Shown here one piece after another: positions 52,465-59,716 of a DNA stretch of 59,716 bases; positions within the stretch are counted from its first letter, which is position 1, and the number at the start of each line of letters is the position of its first letter. Where the stretch lies: positions 1 through 59,716 of the forward strand of contig NZ_RQRS01000032.1 in the NCBI RefSeq assembly GCF_004335085.1, read 5' to 3'. Source of the DNA: Pedobacter nototheniae. Lineage in GTDB: Bacteria; Bacteroidota; Bacteroidia; Sphingobacteriales; Sphingobacteriaceae. Both the position numbers and the translations under genes were made by a program. The notes below the pieces were generated by a model. That model had not been told where the DNA came from, did no database searches, and saw only the letters and a program-made list of their open reading frames with translations.

Positions 52465-52580
52465 ATCAGATTCTTTTACAAGAACCTATATTAACGAGGA
52501 CATTATTAAGCAAAAGATGACATTCGGAAGGTGTTTTGCAATAATGAAACTACAGTCTGTTTTTTTAGTACTTTAATTTT

Positions 52581-52982
52581 ATGCATATTGTTATCTTGTA
52601 CACTATTTTCTTAACATTTATCTTAGCCGTTTTATTATTTATTGGTATTAATTACCTTATTTATCGTTTAATAGTTGCTAGTGCTAAACGAAAATTCATA
52701 GACCCATTTTTGAAGTCAAAAAACATGACAGTAAACAACATCAAATTTCCTGGCCTTTTTAATCGGGGAGATTTTGGTGATAATAATCTAACTATTATGT
52801 CAGTTGCTGAGATGGGAAAAATTACTATAGCTACGTACATCTATGTCTTTGCTTCGTCAGATAATGGAGAAATACAGCGGTATACCGTGAAAATACTTTG
52901 TGTATTTCTATTTATTAAAAAAGTTTTATTGAGAACTGGAGTGGGTAAAAACGATGAGATTGAATTAATTCGAGGGAATTAA
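52581..52982 (+). CDS. Small membrane protein of unknown function in the immunity array
   Basis: A 133-aa protein with one N-terminal membrane helix (IFLTFILAVLLFIGINYLIY, about 8-32), a short basic patch (SAKRKFIDPFLKSKN) and a soluble beta-type domain (NIKFPGLFNRGDFGDNNLTI, TIATYIYVFASSDN). The soluble part faces the cytoplasm if the basic patch follows the positive-inside rule. I recognise no family. A 35-nt piece of this gene is repeated in the scar at 51688, so a second copy once existed. Its location between immunity-type genes suggests an immunity or accessory role. Confidence 0.65.
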   Translation: MHIVILYTIFLTFILAVLLFIGINYLIYRLIVASAKRKFIDPFLKSKNMTVNNIKFPGLFNRGDFGDNNLTIMSVAEMGKITIATYIYVFASSDNGEIQRYTVKILCVFLFIKKVLLRTGVGKNDEIELIRGN

Positions 52983-53011
52983 ATAATGATGACCACTCTA
53001 AAGATAAAAGT

Positions 53012-53683
53012 ATGAGGATCTTTTTTATGATTAATAGGTATCTATTCCTCATTTCGATATTTTTTTTATCTTGTTCACACAAAATCTCTACTAAAAGAAA
53101 AGATGACAATATGAATAGCAAGTACACAACAATAATGAAAGAGGGTACCATATTGAACATAGATTTTGGCAATACAAAAGCAGATTCTGTAATATTTTTT
53201 GATTCAACATGCGTAATAACTGGTCACAATAATGAAATGAAGATGATCGTAGCAGGGCCTGAGTTTACTCCAGATCACCTGCCTGATACTTTGAACAAAG
53301 ATTTTTTTAATATAGCCTCTGTAAATTTTAGTGATGGTAATCCATTTAAGGCAAATACAATTAAATATAATTGGCCGCAGTGGTTAAGTGAGATGAAAAA
53401 AATGTTTTATTTAAGATTAGAAAATGTAATAATAAATGATTTTAATTCCTTAATTAAATCTGATCTAAAGCAATTAATCCTAATAGGAGTAGAATTTAAA
53501 AATAAAGATATTGCCTTAGAATCACTATACAAACTACCTAACCTTCAATACCTAGTTATAGATAAGTCTTTCAATACTAAAGATATTTCTTTACTTAAAA
53601 GCAAACTTCCAAAGCTAATTATACTCACTGAAGAGGCATTCAATAAAGGGATTAGTGATGGACTTATATTAATGCCACATTAG
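53012..53683 (+). CDS. Lipoprotein, candidate immunity protein (paralogue 3 of 3)
   Basis: A 223-aa lipoprotein (signal MINRYLFLISIFFLSCSHK, Cys about 21; start 53012 or the ATG at 53027). It follows the same plan as the genes at 50265 and 51057: ILNIDFGNTKADSVIFFDST, MKMIVAGPEFTPDHLPDTL, WPQWLSEMKKMFYLRLENV, LKQLILIGV, LQYLVIDKSFNTKDISLLKS and the end LPKLIILTEEAFNKGISDGL. The start is 29 nt after the membrane gene. Family is new to me. It is most like paralogue 2 in the N-terminal domain. Role as immunity is inferred from the array context. Confidence 0.78.
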   Translation: MRIFFMINRYLFLISIFFLSCSHKISTKRKDDNMNSKYTTIMKEGTILNIDFGNTKADSVIFFDSTCVITGHNNEMKMIVAGPEFTPDHLPDTLNKDFFNIASVNFSDGNPFKANTIKYNWPQWLSEMKKMFYLRLENVIINDFNSLIKSDLKQLILIGVEFKNKDIALESLYKLPNLQYLVIDKSFNTKDISLLKSKLPKLIILTEEAFNKGISDGLILMPH

Positions 53684-53712
53684 ACATTTAATTTTTTTTA
53701 TGCTATTCATAA

Positions 53713-54111
53713 TGGTTTTATTTAGGTAACTGGAAGACAATAGGCCAGATTTCTTTGTTTATATTACTTATTATAACTGTTGTTTTTGGGACTTTCAATA
53801 TATCTTATATCGCAATGTTATGGCAAGGTCTTCAAAAAACAAGTACGACAAAAGGATAAATATTCGAAAGAAAGGAGATTTTTAATACTCGGCAAACAAG
53901 AATAAAAGAAAATATTTTAAGTTTAGATAAAATTCAATTTAAATATATTTTTAAAGTTAATGATATTACATATGTAGACTCTTGTGTATTGGGATATTCT
54001 TTTCTTAATTCCAAAATCTTACATGATCTTCAAAGCAATAAACTACCGATAGAAGTTAAAATAAAATACAACCCTGATAAAATTGATCAGAGTATGCTAT
54101 GGATCCTTTAA
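53713..54111 (+). pseudogene. Membrane protein remnant with one internal stop and no start
   Basis: A frame of 132 codons, open except for TAA at 53857-53859. Before the stop it encodes a membrane helix (QISLFILLIITVVFGTFNIS). After it comes a soluble part (FKYIFKVNDITYVDSCVLGY, then IEVKIKYNPDKIDQSMLWIL), whose KYNP-type end resembles DUF3592 proteins. There is no ATG in the first 30 codons. The 5' end abuts sequence shared with the scar at 51767, so the start was probably lost in a recombination event and the stop came later. Confidence 0.62.
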
Positions 54112-54154
54112 ACACTTAATAACAAAATAATACAGGTATTTATCAGACAAAGTC

Positions 54155-54529
54155 CTATTTATTTTTCAATAATTCTATTTTCTCTCGTTCACTAGCTAAT
54201 AATCTTTCATACAACTCTACAACTTTGTCGAGTGGATTGTAAGTACATTGAAAATTATAAGCATATGCAGTCGAATTATCGTGCATATTTTGGATATGAA
54301 ATATAAGTACCTCTTCACTAAAATTCTTTATCGCCTCAACGCTTACCCCTAACACTTTAGCAATTTTCTCCAGCGTTGAATCTTCTACTTCTTCGCTTTG
54401 CTCAATCTTGGAAATGGTTTGCTGGCTAACACCGAGTTCAATGGCAAGGGCATCCTGCTTGATTCCGCGGATTTCACGAATGCGGCTGATTTTTCTTCCG
54501 ATGTGGGTTTTGTTTGAGGTTGTTTCCAT
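54155..54529 (-). CDS. XRE family transcriptional regulator
   Basis: A 124-aa regulator with a standard N-terminal helix-turn-helix (IGRKISRIREIRGIKQDALA, IELGVSQQTISKIEQSEEV, about residues 10-65). The C-terminal tail is predicted to be helical (VVELYERLLASEREKIELLK) and probably makes dimers. It is divergent from the HEPN gene, with 125 nt between the starts. A perfect palindrome CATGGGTA-TGA-TACCCATG lies between them, 46 nt upstream of this start, and is the obvious operator. Probably represses both itself and the HEPN operon. Confidence 0.9.
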   Translation of the reverse strand: METTSNKTHIGRKISRIREIRGIKQDALAIELGVSQQTISKIEQSEEVEDSTLEKIAKVLGVSVEAIKNFSEEVLIFHIQNMHDNSTAYAYNFQCTYNPLDKVVELYERLLASEREKIELLKNK

Positions 54530-54574
54530 GTTAGCAAATATAAATAATCCCTAAGATAGTATGAAACAATTTAT

Positions 54575-54593
54575 CATGGGTATGATACCCATG
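54575..54593. promoter_or_regulatory. Perfect palindrome CATGGGTA-TGA-TACCCATG, XRE operator candidate
   Basis: An 8-bp perfect inverted repeat with a 3-nt spacer in the divergent XRE/HEPN promoter region. Size and position fit a dimeric XRE repressor that controls both directions. Confidence 0.75.
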
Positions 54594-54654
54594 TAATTGG
54601 TAGGTTACGCTTTTTTTATGCCTGAACTTGATGGTTAGCATTAATCATTAAGGT

Positions 54655-55530
54655 ATGAAAAAGAAATTATTATTAGAAGGGCAAAACCAGGATGAAAGGG
54701 TTTTGTCTTTTATCAGAGAACTTGTAGCGCGCTTCCAGCCCCTGTACATTATCAAGTTCTCAGAGTCTGTTAAAAGCAAATTTGCTTCAGGTTCTTTTAT
54801 GGAAAAAATCGATGTCAGTAGCTTTCATTATCATTTACTTATGGTGGTTGAAGGAACAACCCGGATAGAACATGGTGTCCAGGATTTTGTCAATACCCAT
54901 TTTTACCATGGGAAGATTACCATTCTGGTGCATAGCCGCGAAACAATGGAAGAGGCAATTTCAGCAAACAGCAGGTTTTTTATCCATGCGTTTAATACCG
55001 GAATTTTGCTTTACAATCATGAAGGTATATTAAACCTATTTCCACAATATATACTGGATGAAAAACAATCGCTCCAAAAAGCAAGGGTACATTTTAACCA
55101 TCGCATCCCCATGGCCAAAGGTTTTTTGGTTGGAGCAGCAGAATGTTATAGCAACCGTAAATACAATGTAAGCGTATTTATGCTCCACCAGACTGTAGAA
55201 CAATGCTGTATTGCATTGATCAGGATCTTTATGTCCTACCGGGCTGATATCCACCATCTGGGTAAGTTGCTGGATCTATGTTGTTGTTTTTCTGAGCAGC
55301 CCAAAGAAATATTTTTAAACAACGAAGAAAACAGCAGGCTCTTTAAAGTTCTGATGGATAGTTGCTTGCATGCTCGTTACCGGGATAATTTTAATGTTGA
55401 TATTGATGATGCAGATGATTTGTACAGACTGGTAAAGACCTTTTTTGACCTAAGTAAAAAGCTTTGTGAGGAAAGGATAAATGAGCTAAGCCTGGCCTGT
55501 GGTGCGGATGAACTAATGATAGGAGGTTAG
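54655..55530 (+). CDS. Degenerate nucleotidyltransferase fused to a HEPN domain
   Basis: A 291-aa protein. The N-terminal half (about 1-120) looks like a minimal nucleotidyltransferase: LYIIKFSESVKS, the turn SGSFMEKIDVSSFHYHLLMV, and KITILVHSRETMEE. The usual GS-x9-D-x-D metal aspartates are replaced (YHLLMVV in place of YDLLVV-type), so it is probably catalytically dead. The C-terminal half (about 140-270) is a HEPN domain: MAKGFLVGAAECYSNRKYNV, SVFMLHQTVEQCCIALIRIF, then HHLGKLLDL and HARYRDNFNVD. HEPN domains occur in RNase toxins and in adenylyltransferase antitoxin pairs. The next gene starts 1 nt after its stop, so it acts with the 431-aa protein. Confidence 0.8.
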   Translation: MKKKLLLEGQNQDERVLSFIRELVARFQPLYIIKFSESVKSKFASGSFMEKIDVSSFHYHLLMVVEGTTRIEHGVQDFVNTHFYHGKITILVHSRETMEEAISANSRFFIHAFNTGILLYNHEGILNLFPQYILDEKQSLQKARVHFNHRIPMAKGFLVGAAECYSNRKYNVSVFMLHQTVEQCCIALIRIFMSYRADIHHLGKLLDLCCCFSEQPKEIFLNNEENSRLFKVLMDSCLHARYRDNFNVDIDDADDLYRLVKTFFDLSKKLCEERINELSLACGADELMIGG

Positions 55531-55531
55531 G

Positions 55532-56827
55532 ATGAAGAGTAATAACAAAATAAAAGATAAACCGATCGAACAGTTTTTCAAACTTCCTTTTGAAAAGGGT
55601 ACAAGAAAACTGTGGCTTTCCACCCTGGAATCCAGAACAGATTTCAGGGCAGGTAAGAACCCATATTTCCAGGCCCATCGAAAATTCGTTGCTTTTAAAA
55701 AAGGTATCCTGGTGATGCAATTCAAATTGGAGAATGAGCCGCCTGTAAAGATCTATTTTAAGGTAGAACGGGGCTACCTTTTAATCAGTTGCAATGTGGA
55801 TACGGATGAAAGTTACCTCGGTCGTTATGCCTACAGGGCACTCCGGTCTATGATGTGGGAAGATCATTTTGATTTTCAGGATTATTACTGGCCGGACTGT
55901 TTTGATGAGAAAACAGGCAAATCAAAATACCTGAATATTATCTATGACCGTTACGGCATGGAGATTAGCCTCAAAGAAAACTTTAAAGGTTTATTTAGGC
56001 CTGATGATAAATTTCTGGAGATCGCTGAGCGGGAACTCCTGCCGAGACTAACTCATATACAGTCCTCAAGGTACAGCGGTCAGAATGAAGAAATCAGGAT
56101 TGGTTATTGCTTCGCCTATACCCATGAAACTAAATTTCATTCCAACCATTACGCTTTTTTGATTCCCTACACCTTTATAGCCAATCAGGATAATAAGAGC
56201 GTTAAGTCCTATTATGAGTTTGTTTTTCAGGATACCGATATCAGTGATATCTTGCTTTACCCAAAACAAAAAGAATTAAATGAAATCTGTTTTCAGATGA
56301 AAACTATTGCTGCAATCGCTTTTTATAACCATAATGACCCAGCAGAGCAAAAGGAGGAAATAAGACATACTAATGAAAAGCATAAAAGGGAACTTATTTT
56401 ACTTTGGAACAAAGCGCTGCCACTTTTAATGGGAGAATCTTCAATCCATTACCTGTATAGCTATGGACTGCGAAATATAACAGGAAAACCATTAAAGAAG
56501 AAAATGCAGGCTTGCCGGTTTTCCATGGATATCCCAAAGCTGAATTTTCAGCTGAGTGATAAGGGAGATTATTATGAGCTTAGCCTTCGCTTTAAGATCG
56601 GAAACAAAGTTTTTCTATTTAAAAACTTTATGAGTAGCCAGTTTCTGATAGCGGGCAGACCTGAGCCCAATACCTGGTACCTTTTAGAATCCGAGATGGA
56701 TTCCAGGCTAGTAGGCTTTTTTTATGAAACTGATTTTAAAATCCAGATCCCTAAAATATATTACGAAGAATGTTTTATGGATTATGTTACTGAACTGGGA
56801 AAACACTATGAATTGATCCTGAAATAA
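55532..56827 (+). CDS. Unknown 431-aa protein coupled to the HEPN gene
   Basis: A 431-aa soluble, cytoplasmic-looking protein with no signal peptide or membrane helix and no domain I can name with confidence. The C-terminal 150 residues (KLNFQLSDKGDYYELSLRFK, FLFKNFMSSQFLIAGR, NTWYLLESEMDSRLVGFFYE) faintly recall the N-terminal part of large Bacteroidota SNF2-type helicases, which would make this a free-standing relative of that domain. The N-terminal part is basic and beta-rich (LWLSTLESRTDFRAGKNPYF). It starts 1 nt after the HEPN stop and is the last gene of a two-gene operon. Function unknown; nucleic-acid binding is a guess. Confidence 0.75.
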   Translation: MKSNNKIKDKPIEQFFKLPFEKGTRKLWLSTLESRTDFRAGKNPYFQAHRKFVAFKKGILVMQFKLENEPPVKIYFKVERGYLLISCNVDTDESYLGRYAYRALRSMMWEDHFDFQDYYWPDCFDEKTGKSKYLNIIYDRYGMEISLKENFKGLFRPDDKFLEIAERELLPRLTHIQSSRYSGQNEEIRIGYCFAYTHETKFHSNHYAFLIPYTFIANQDNKSVKSYYEFVFQDTDISDILLYPKQKELNEICFQMKTIAAIAFYNHNDPAEQKEEIRHTNEKHKRELILLWNKALPLLMGESSIHYLYSYGLRNITGKPLKKKMQACRFSMDIPKLNFQLSDKGDYYELSLRFKIGNKVFLFKNFMSSQFLIAGRPEPNTWYLLESEMDSRLVGFFYETDFKIQIPKIYYEECFMDYVTELGKHYELILK

Positions 56828-57170
56828 CATTTAATATTCTTCTTTTTAAATGTAAACCAACTTACTAAGGATATAAAGATTCATTGATTAAAACCTTCTC
56901 TAGCTTTTTATGTAGCAAATTTCTGAACAATCCCTTTACCGGAAAGACCATGCCCTTCGGGTTTGCTGAAAAAAAATCTTCCTTTTTTCGCTTGCGCTTA
57001 AAAGCGTATTTGTTTTTCGCAAAGTCTTGCCTTGTAAAGCGATTGCATTCAGGTGAGGTGGCTTAATAAAAAGCCAGGAGGCCTGTGCCGAACGGCTTAG
57101 ATTCTAAATTTCAATAAATAAAATATGTTAAACAGAAGATGTCGCAGCCCGACAATTTAATAAAAGTAGA
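56828..57170. other. Non-coding stretch between the HEPN operon and the recombinase
   Basis: No convincing gene. A 60-codon frame at 56884-57066 has poor composition and no start context. Small hairpins occur, for example TGGCTT-AATAAA-AAGCCA (about 57059-57076). Nothing else recognisable. Confidence 0.4.
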
Positions 57171-57273
57171 CAATCACCATACCTAAGATGCTAAAAAACT
57201 AAATATAGGGATCCCGATGGTGATTGGCAACGGAGAGATGGTGATATAGACAAATTCGCTTAAGCGAATTTGT
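57171..57273. promoter_or_regulatory. Inverted-repeat array and 24-bp palindrome before the recombinase operon
   Basis: CAATCACCAT (57171-57180) is repeated inverted as ATGGTGATTG (57217-57226), and the half ATGGTGAT recurs at 57238-57245. A perfect 24-bp palindrome (ACAAATTCGCTT then its complement) fills 57250-57273 and ends 1 nt before the ATG of the 51-aa ORF. These could be recombinase binding sites (an attachment site) or an autoregulatory operator that also masks the ribosome site. Confidence 0.65.
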
Positions 57274-57274
57274 T

Positions 57275-57430
57275 ATGAGGAAATTGAATATTAATAAGAT
57301 GCTTCCAGAGGAGCTAGTCCTAATTCTTCAAAAGAAAGGAATTGAGGTATCAATAAATCAGGCAGAAGAAATTTTAGAGCTTCTATACCTGTTAGCGACT
57401 CTGGAAGTTGAACAAATATTAAAAAGATGA
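57275..57430 (+). CDS. 51-aa protein translationally coupled to the serine recombinase
   Basis: A short ORF, ATG at 57275, ending at TGA 57428-57430 inside the recombinase ATG (ATGA overlap). The peptide is charged and helical (MLPEELVLILQKKGIEVSIN, QAEEILELLYLLATLEVEQI), with a pattern of leucines suggesting a small helical bundle or dimer. Coupling to the recombinase gene and good codon use support a real gene. It may be a recombination directionality factor or regulator, but no motif shows this. It is too small for most gene finders. Confidence 0.72.
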   Translation: MRKLNINKMLPEELVLILQKKGIEVSINQAEEILELLYLLATLEVEQILKR

Positions 57431-59055
57431 TAACAGCAGATTTGTATATACGGGTAAGTACTGAAGAACAGGCAGATAAAGGATATTCCCAGCGCAATCA
57501 GGAAGAAGTACTACAGCGCTATTGTGATAATAAAGATATAAAAGTTAGAAGGATCATTTATGAGGACTATTCAGCAAAAACCTTCCTTCGGCCGCAGTGG
57601 CAAAAACTACTGGTAGAGCTTAAAAAGAAACGTGGACAGACAGACCTTGTTTTGTTTACAAAATGGGACCGGTTTAGCAGAAATGCAGGGGATGCTTATC
57701 AGATGATTAGGGTACTTTCCGATCTAAGTGTAGAGCCGCAGGCAATTGAACAACCACTGGATTTAACCATACCTGAAAACAAGATGATGCTGGCTTTTTA
57801 CCTTGCTGCACCGGAGGTTGAAAATGACAGGCGGGCACTGAATACCTTTTTTGGAATGAGAAGGGCAAGAAAAGAAGGCAGGTGGATGGGCTCAGCACCA
57901 GTCGGATATGTGAACAAAGTAACCGAAGATGGCAAAAAGTATATCTGCCCATGTGAACCGCATGCTTCTATCATGAAATGGGTTTATGAAGAACTGGCAA
58001 CAGGCAAATGGTATATCGACCAGATCTGGAGGGAAGCCTATAAAAAAGGCTTAAAATCCGGACGGAAAAACTTTTGGAAGATTATCAGAAACCCTGTTTA
58101 TTGCGGTAAAATATTTATTCCGGAATACAAAGATGAGGAAGCCTGTGTGGTTAAGGGATTGCACCAGCCAGTTGTTAATGAAACAATCTTTTATAAAGCA
58201 ATGGATGTCCTCAGTGGTAGAAATAAACATTACAAAAGAACATTCGGCTCTTTAGAATTACTTCCTTTAAGGGGCTTTTTAATCTGTCCCAAATGCGGCT
58301 ATAAGCTTTCAGGAAGCGCATCGAAGGGACGTTATAAGTATTATCATTATTATCACTGCACTTCTAAGTGTGGTATTCGCTATGGTGCAGAAAAGGTAAA
58401 CGAACTTTTTGTCACGGAACTGGAGAAATTTTCGCTTGATCCCGTGTTAAATGAAACTTACAAGATTATCCTTAAACAAGTTTATCAATCGCTGACCAAA
58501 GAAGACAATTCAGAGCTTAATAAAATCAAAAAAGAACTGGAAGAATATAACCAGAGAATTATCAAAGCGAGGGATAAAATGCTTGAAGACGTCCTTTCAG
58601 ATTTAGAATATCGAAAGATTAAATCAGATTGTGAAAGGAGCGTTTCTATCCTGGAGGGAAAACTAATAGAGCTAACAAGGGGAAAAGAACATATAAGTCC
58701 ATTAATTTCAAAAGCTACGGGGATGCTTGGAAACTTATCTGAAGTATATCTAAAGGCCAATTCTGAAGATAAAAGAAGAATAATCGGTTCGATTTACCCT
58801 GAAAATCTCGTTTTTGACGGAACGCAACATCGAACCACCCGTGTAAACGAAGCCATCCGTGTTTTTGGTGTCCTGAAGTCAGTTTTGGAGGGCAAAAAAA
58901 AGGGGCAAACCAAGGAAAAACTTGATTTGCCCACTCTCGTAGAGTCAATCGGCGGAAAATCGAACTTTTATGAACATTGTGAGGCCATAGTAAATTTTGA
59001 AAAAGTGGTCAATAACAAGATGGAGGGACAGTATAGGAAAAAGAAATTATCGTAA
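57427..59055 (+). CDS. Large serine recombinase (site-specific integrase/invertase)
   Basis: A 542-aa resolvase-type recombinase. The catalytic domain has LYIRVSTEEQADKGYSQRNQ with nucleophile Ser11 and the arginine cluster at FTKWDRFSRNAGDAYQMIRV, and ends at about residue 145. The recombinase domain is MRRARKEGRWMGSAPVGYVN through FWKIIRNPVYCGKIFIPEYK. A zinc ribbon comes next (CPKCGYKLSG with two further cysteines in the HCTSKCG segment), then a long coiled coil (NKIKKELEEYNQRIIKARDK) and a basic end. This architecture is used by integrases of phages and integrative elements with short attachment sites. It probably moves the island that holds the toxin locus. No damage is visible. Confidence 0.95.
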   Translation: MITADLYIRVSTEEQADKGYSQRNQEEVLQRYCDNKDIKVRRIIYEDYSAKTFLRPQWQKLLVELKKKRGQTDLVLFTKWDRFSRNAGDAYQMIRVLSDLSVEPQAIEQPLDLTIPENKMMLAFYLAAPEVENDRRALNTFFGMRRARKEGRWMGSAPVGYVNKVTEDGKKYICPCEPHASIMKWVYEELATGKWYIDQIWREAYKKGLKSGRKNFWKIIRNPVYCGKIFIPEYKDEEACVVKGLHQPVVNETIFYKAMDVLSGRNKHYKRTFGSLELLPLRGFLICPKCGYKLSGSASKGRYKYYHYYHCTSKCGIRYGAEKVNELFVTELEKFSLDPVLNETYKIILKQVYQSLTKEDNSELNKIKKELEEYNQRIIKARDKMLEDVLSDLEYRKIKSDCERSVSILEGKLIELTRGKEHISPLISKATGMLGNLSEVYLKANSEDKRRIIGSIYPENLVFDGTQHRTTRVNEAIRVFGVLKSVLEGKKKGQTKEKLDLPTLVESIGGKSNFYEHCEAIVNFEKVVNNKMEGQYRKKKLS

Positions 59056-59220
59056 AATTTGTATTAGGTGCAAAATTGGCAACAATGGTATCTGGATTCG
59101 AAAAGAAATTGTCTGTTCTAACGATCCATAGGTGTGATTTCTTATTTATTTCCTGTTGATTAAATTCGCCAAAAAAAGTTAGATTTTGCTTAAAAGCACA
59201 TTGCTGTAATCCTAAAATAA

Positions 59221-59586
59221 CTATAACGTAAAATTTGCCGATAATAGGTTATTTGCTTTTAGGAATTCAAAGGATCTAAAAATTTGGCTTTGGGTGAAAC
59301 GTTTTTTCTTGTCATGCCATTCATAAAAAGTTTTCAAAAGATTAGTCTTATCAAGGCTATTGTTTTTGGTTAGCTCAATACTGCATGCCAAAACAGTTGC
59401 TGCAAGTTGAGTTTCATCGGTTTTTTTTCCCCGAAACAACTCTATAATAAATTGAATGTGCTCATTATGTTCTGCATAGTAGCGCTGATAGTAGCTTTTA
59501 TAAGAATCCAATTTTTCTGCAGGAAAATACCTCTTTACTCTATAATCTGGGGATCTCGGCATTAGTATCCACCTGTTTTCGCGCAT
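59221..59586 (-). CDS. Hypothetical protein, 121 aa
   Basis: A 121-aa soluble, basic, mostly helical protein (SPDYRVKRYFPAEKLDSYKS, ATVLACSIELTKNNSLDKTN, then YEWHDKKKRFTQSQIFRSFE). No domain recognised. The frame is intact and of normal composition. It lies 165 nt from the recombinase end, converging with it, and 40 nt downstream of the partial gene at the window edge. It may belong to the flanking chromosome or to the mobile element. Confidence 0.65.
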   Translation of the reverse strand: MRENRWILMPRSPDYRVKRYFPAEKLDSYKSYYQRYYAEHNEHIQFIIELFRGKKTDETQLAATVLACSIELTKNNSLDKTNLLKTFYEWHDKKKRFTQSQIFRSFEFLKANNLLSANFTL

Positions 59587-59626
59587 AGTGGTTCTTCGTC
59601 ACTTTTGGTGAAAGTATATTAAAAAA

Positions 59627-59716
59627 CTACACATTATTTGTTAGCCCCTGCTTCTTTTTAAAGGTTACACCAACTTTTTCTAGCAAGTTGTACACTTGTG
59701 CTTTCTGATACGCTAA
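59627..59716 (-). CDS. 3' end of a gene cut by the window edge
   Basis: On the minus strand the frame is open from the last base to a TAG at 59629-59627 and gives a protein-like tail (YQKAQVYNLLEKVGVTFKKK, then QGLTNNV). It would be the gene upstream of the 121-aa protein. Too short to assign; chance is not excluded. Confidence 0.4.
   Translation of the reverse strand, partial: LAYQKAQVYNLLEKVGVTFKKKQGLTNNV

Noticed and set aside
56884..57066. 60-aa frame after the HEPN operon
   Set aside because: Composition is Phe/Ser/Lys-rich with no start context and no partner; likely chance.
57291..57497. 68-codon minus-strand frame across the recombinase start
   Set aside because: It is antisense to the coupled 51-aa ORF and the serine catalytic motif, both better supported.

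Overview
The window looks like chromosome of an AT-rich member of the Bacteroidota, most likely Sphingobacteriaceae (Pedobacter or a close relative). It has four SusC- or FhuA-type TonB-dependent receptors, three of them paired with a SusD lipoprotein. It also has an ECF sigma/FecR pair, DUF3667, DUF5690 and DUF6443 proteins, and genes with little recognisable Shine-Dalgarno sequence. The genus is an inference from gene content. I see no rRNA, tRNA or CRISPR array.

1-23.6 kb is nutrient acquisition and its regulation. After a gene tail and an S8 protease come a coupled deacetylase/glycosyltransferase pair and a minus-strand trans-envelope signalling operon: ECF sigma (10949), FecR, a SusC with an STN signalling domain, and SusD (ending 4498). 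Facing it on the plus strand is a ROK-family sugar kinase, then SusC, SusD, a small secreted protein and a GH18-LamG lipoprotein. This set reads as a system for N-glycan or chitin-type GlcNAc polymers. The kinase and the SusC share two upstream motifs. A FAD monooxygenase and three regulators follow.

23.7-34.7 kb is a second acquisition region: a siderophore-type receptor on the minus strand, facing an alkaline-phosphatase-superfamily hydrolase, SusC, SusD, a Tat-type metallophosphoesterase and a DUF5690 membrane protein that may carry organophosphates. Three copies of a palindrome GTTTAG-N5-CTAAAC lie in front of the hydrolase and the SusC, so these genes are probably one regulon.

34.7-41.3 kb holds small single genes separated by a cluster of about 155-bp inverted-repeat elements (five full, two partial), a 21-bp tandem repeat and a second dispersed repeat. 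It ends with an S41 peptidase coupled to a MarR regulator.

41.3-59.7 kb is an accessory island: a gene-poor stretch with IS-end-like motifs, a methyltransferase, an IS110 element with a structured leader that could be its bridge RNA, and a polymorphic-toxin locus. The toxin locus has a deletion-scarred partner gene, an intact secreted DUF6443/RHS protein with a novel C-terminal tip, three paralogous lipoproteins, an Imm26-like protein, a membrane protein and pseudogene scraps. Next come an XRE regulator facing a pseudo-nucleotidyltransferase/HEPN protein and an unknown 431-aa protein across a perfect palindrome. The island ends with a large serine recombinase, coupled to a 51-aa ORF and preceded by an array of inverted repeats.

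The most likely undescribed systems are the secreted RHS toxin with its lipoprotein immunity array (46.6-54.1 kb) and the XRE/palindrome/HEPN/431-aa module (54.1-56.8 kb).
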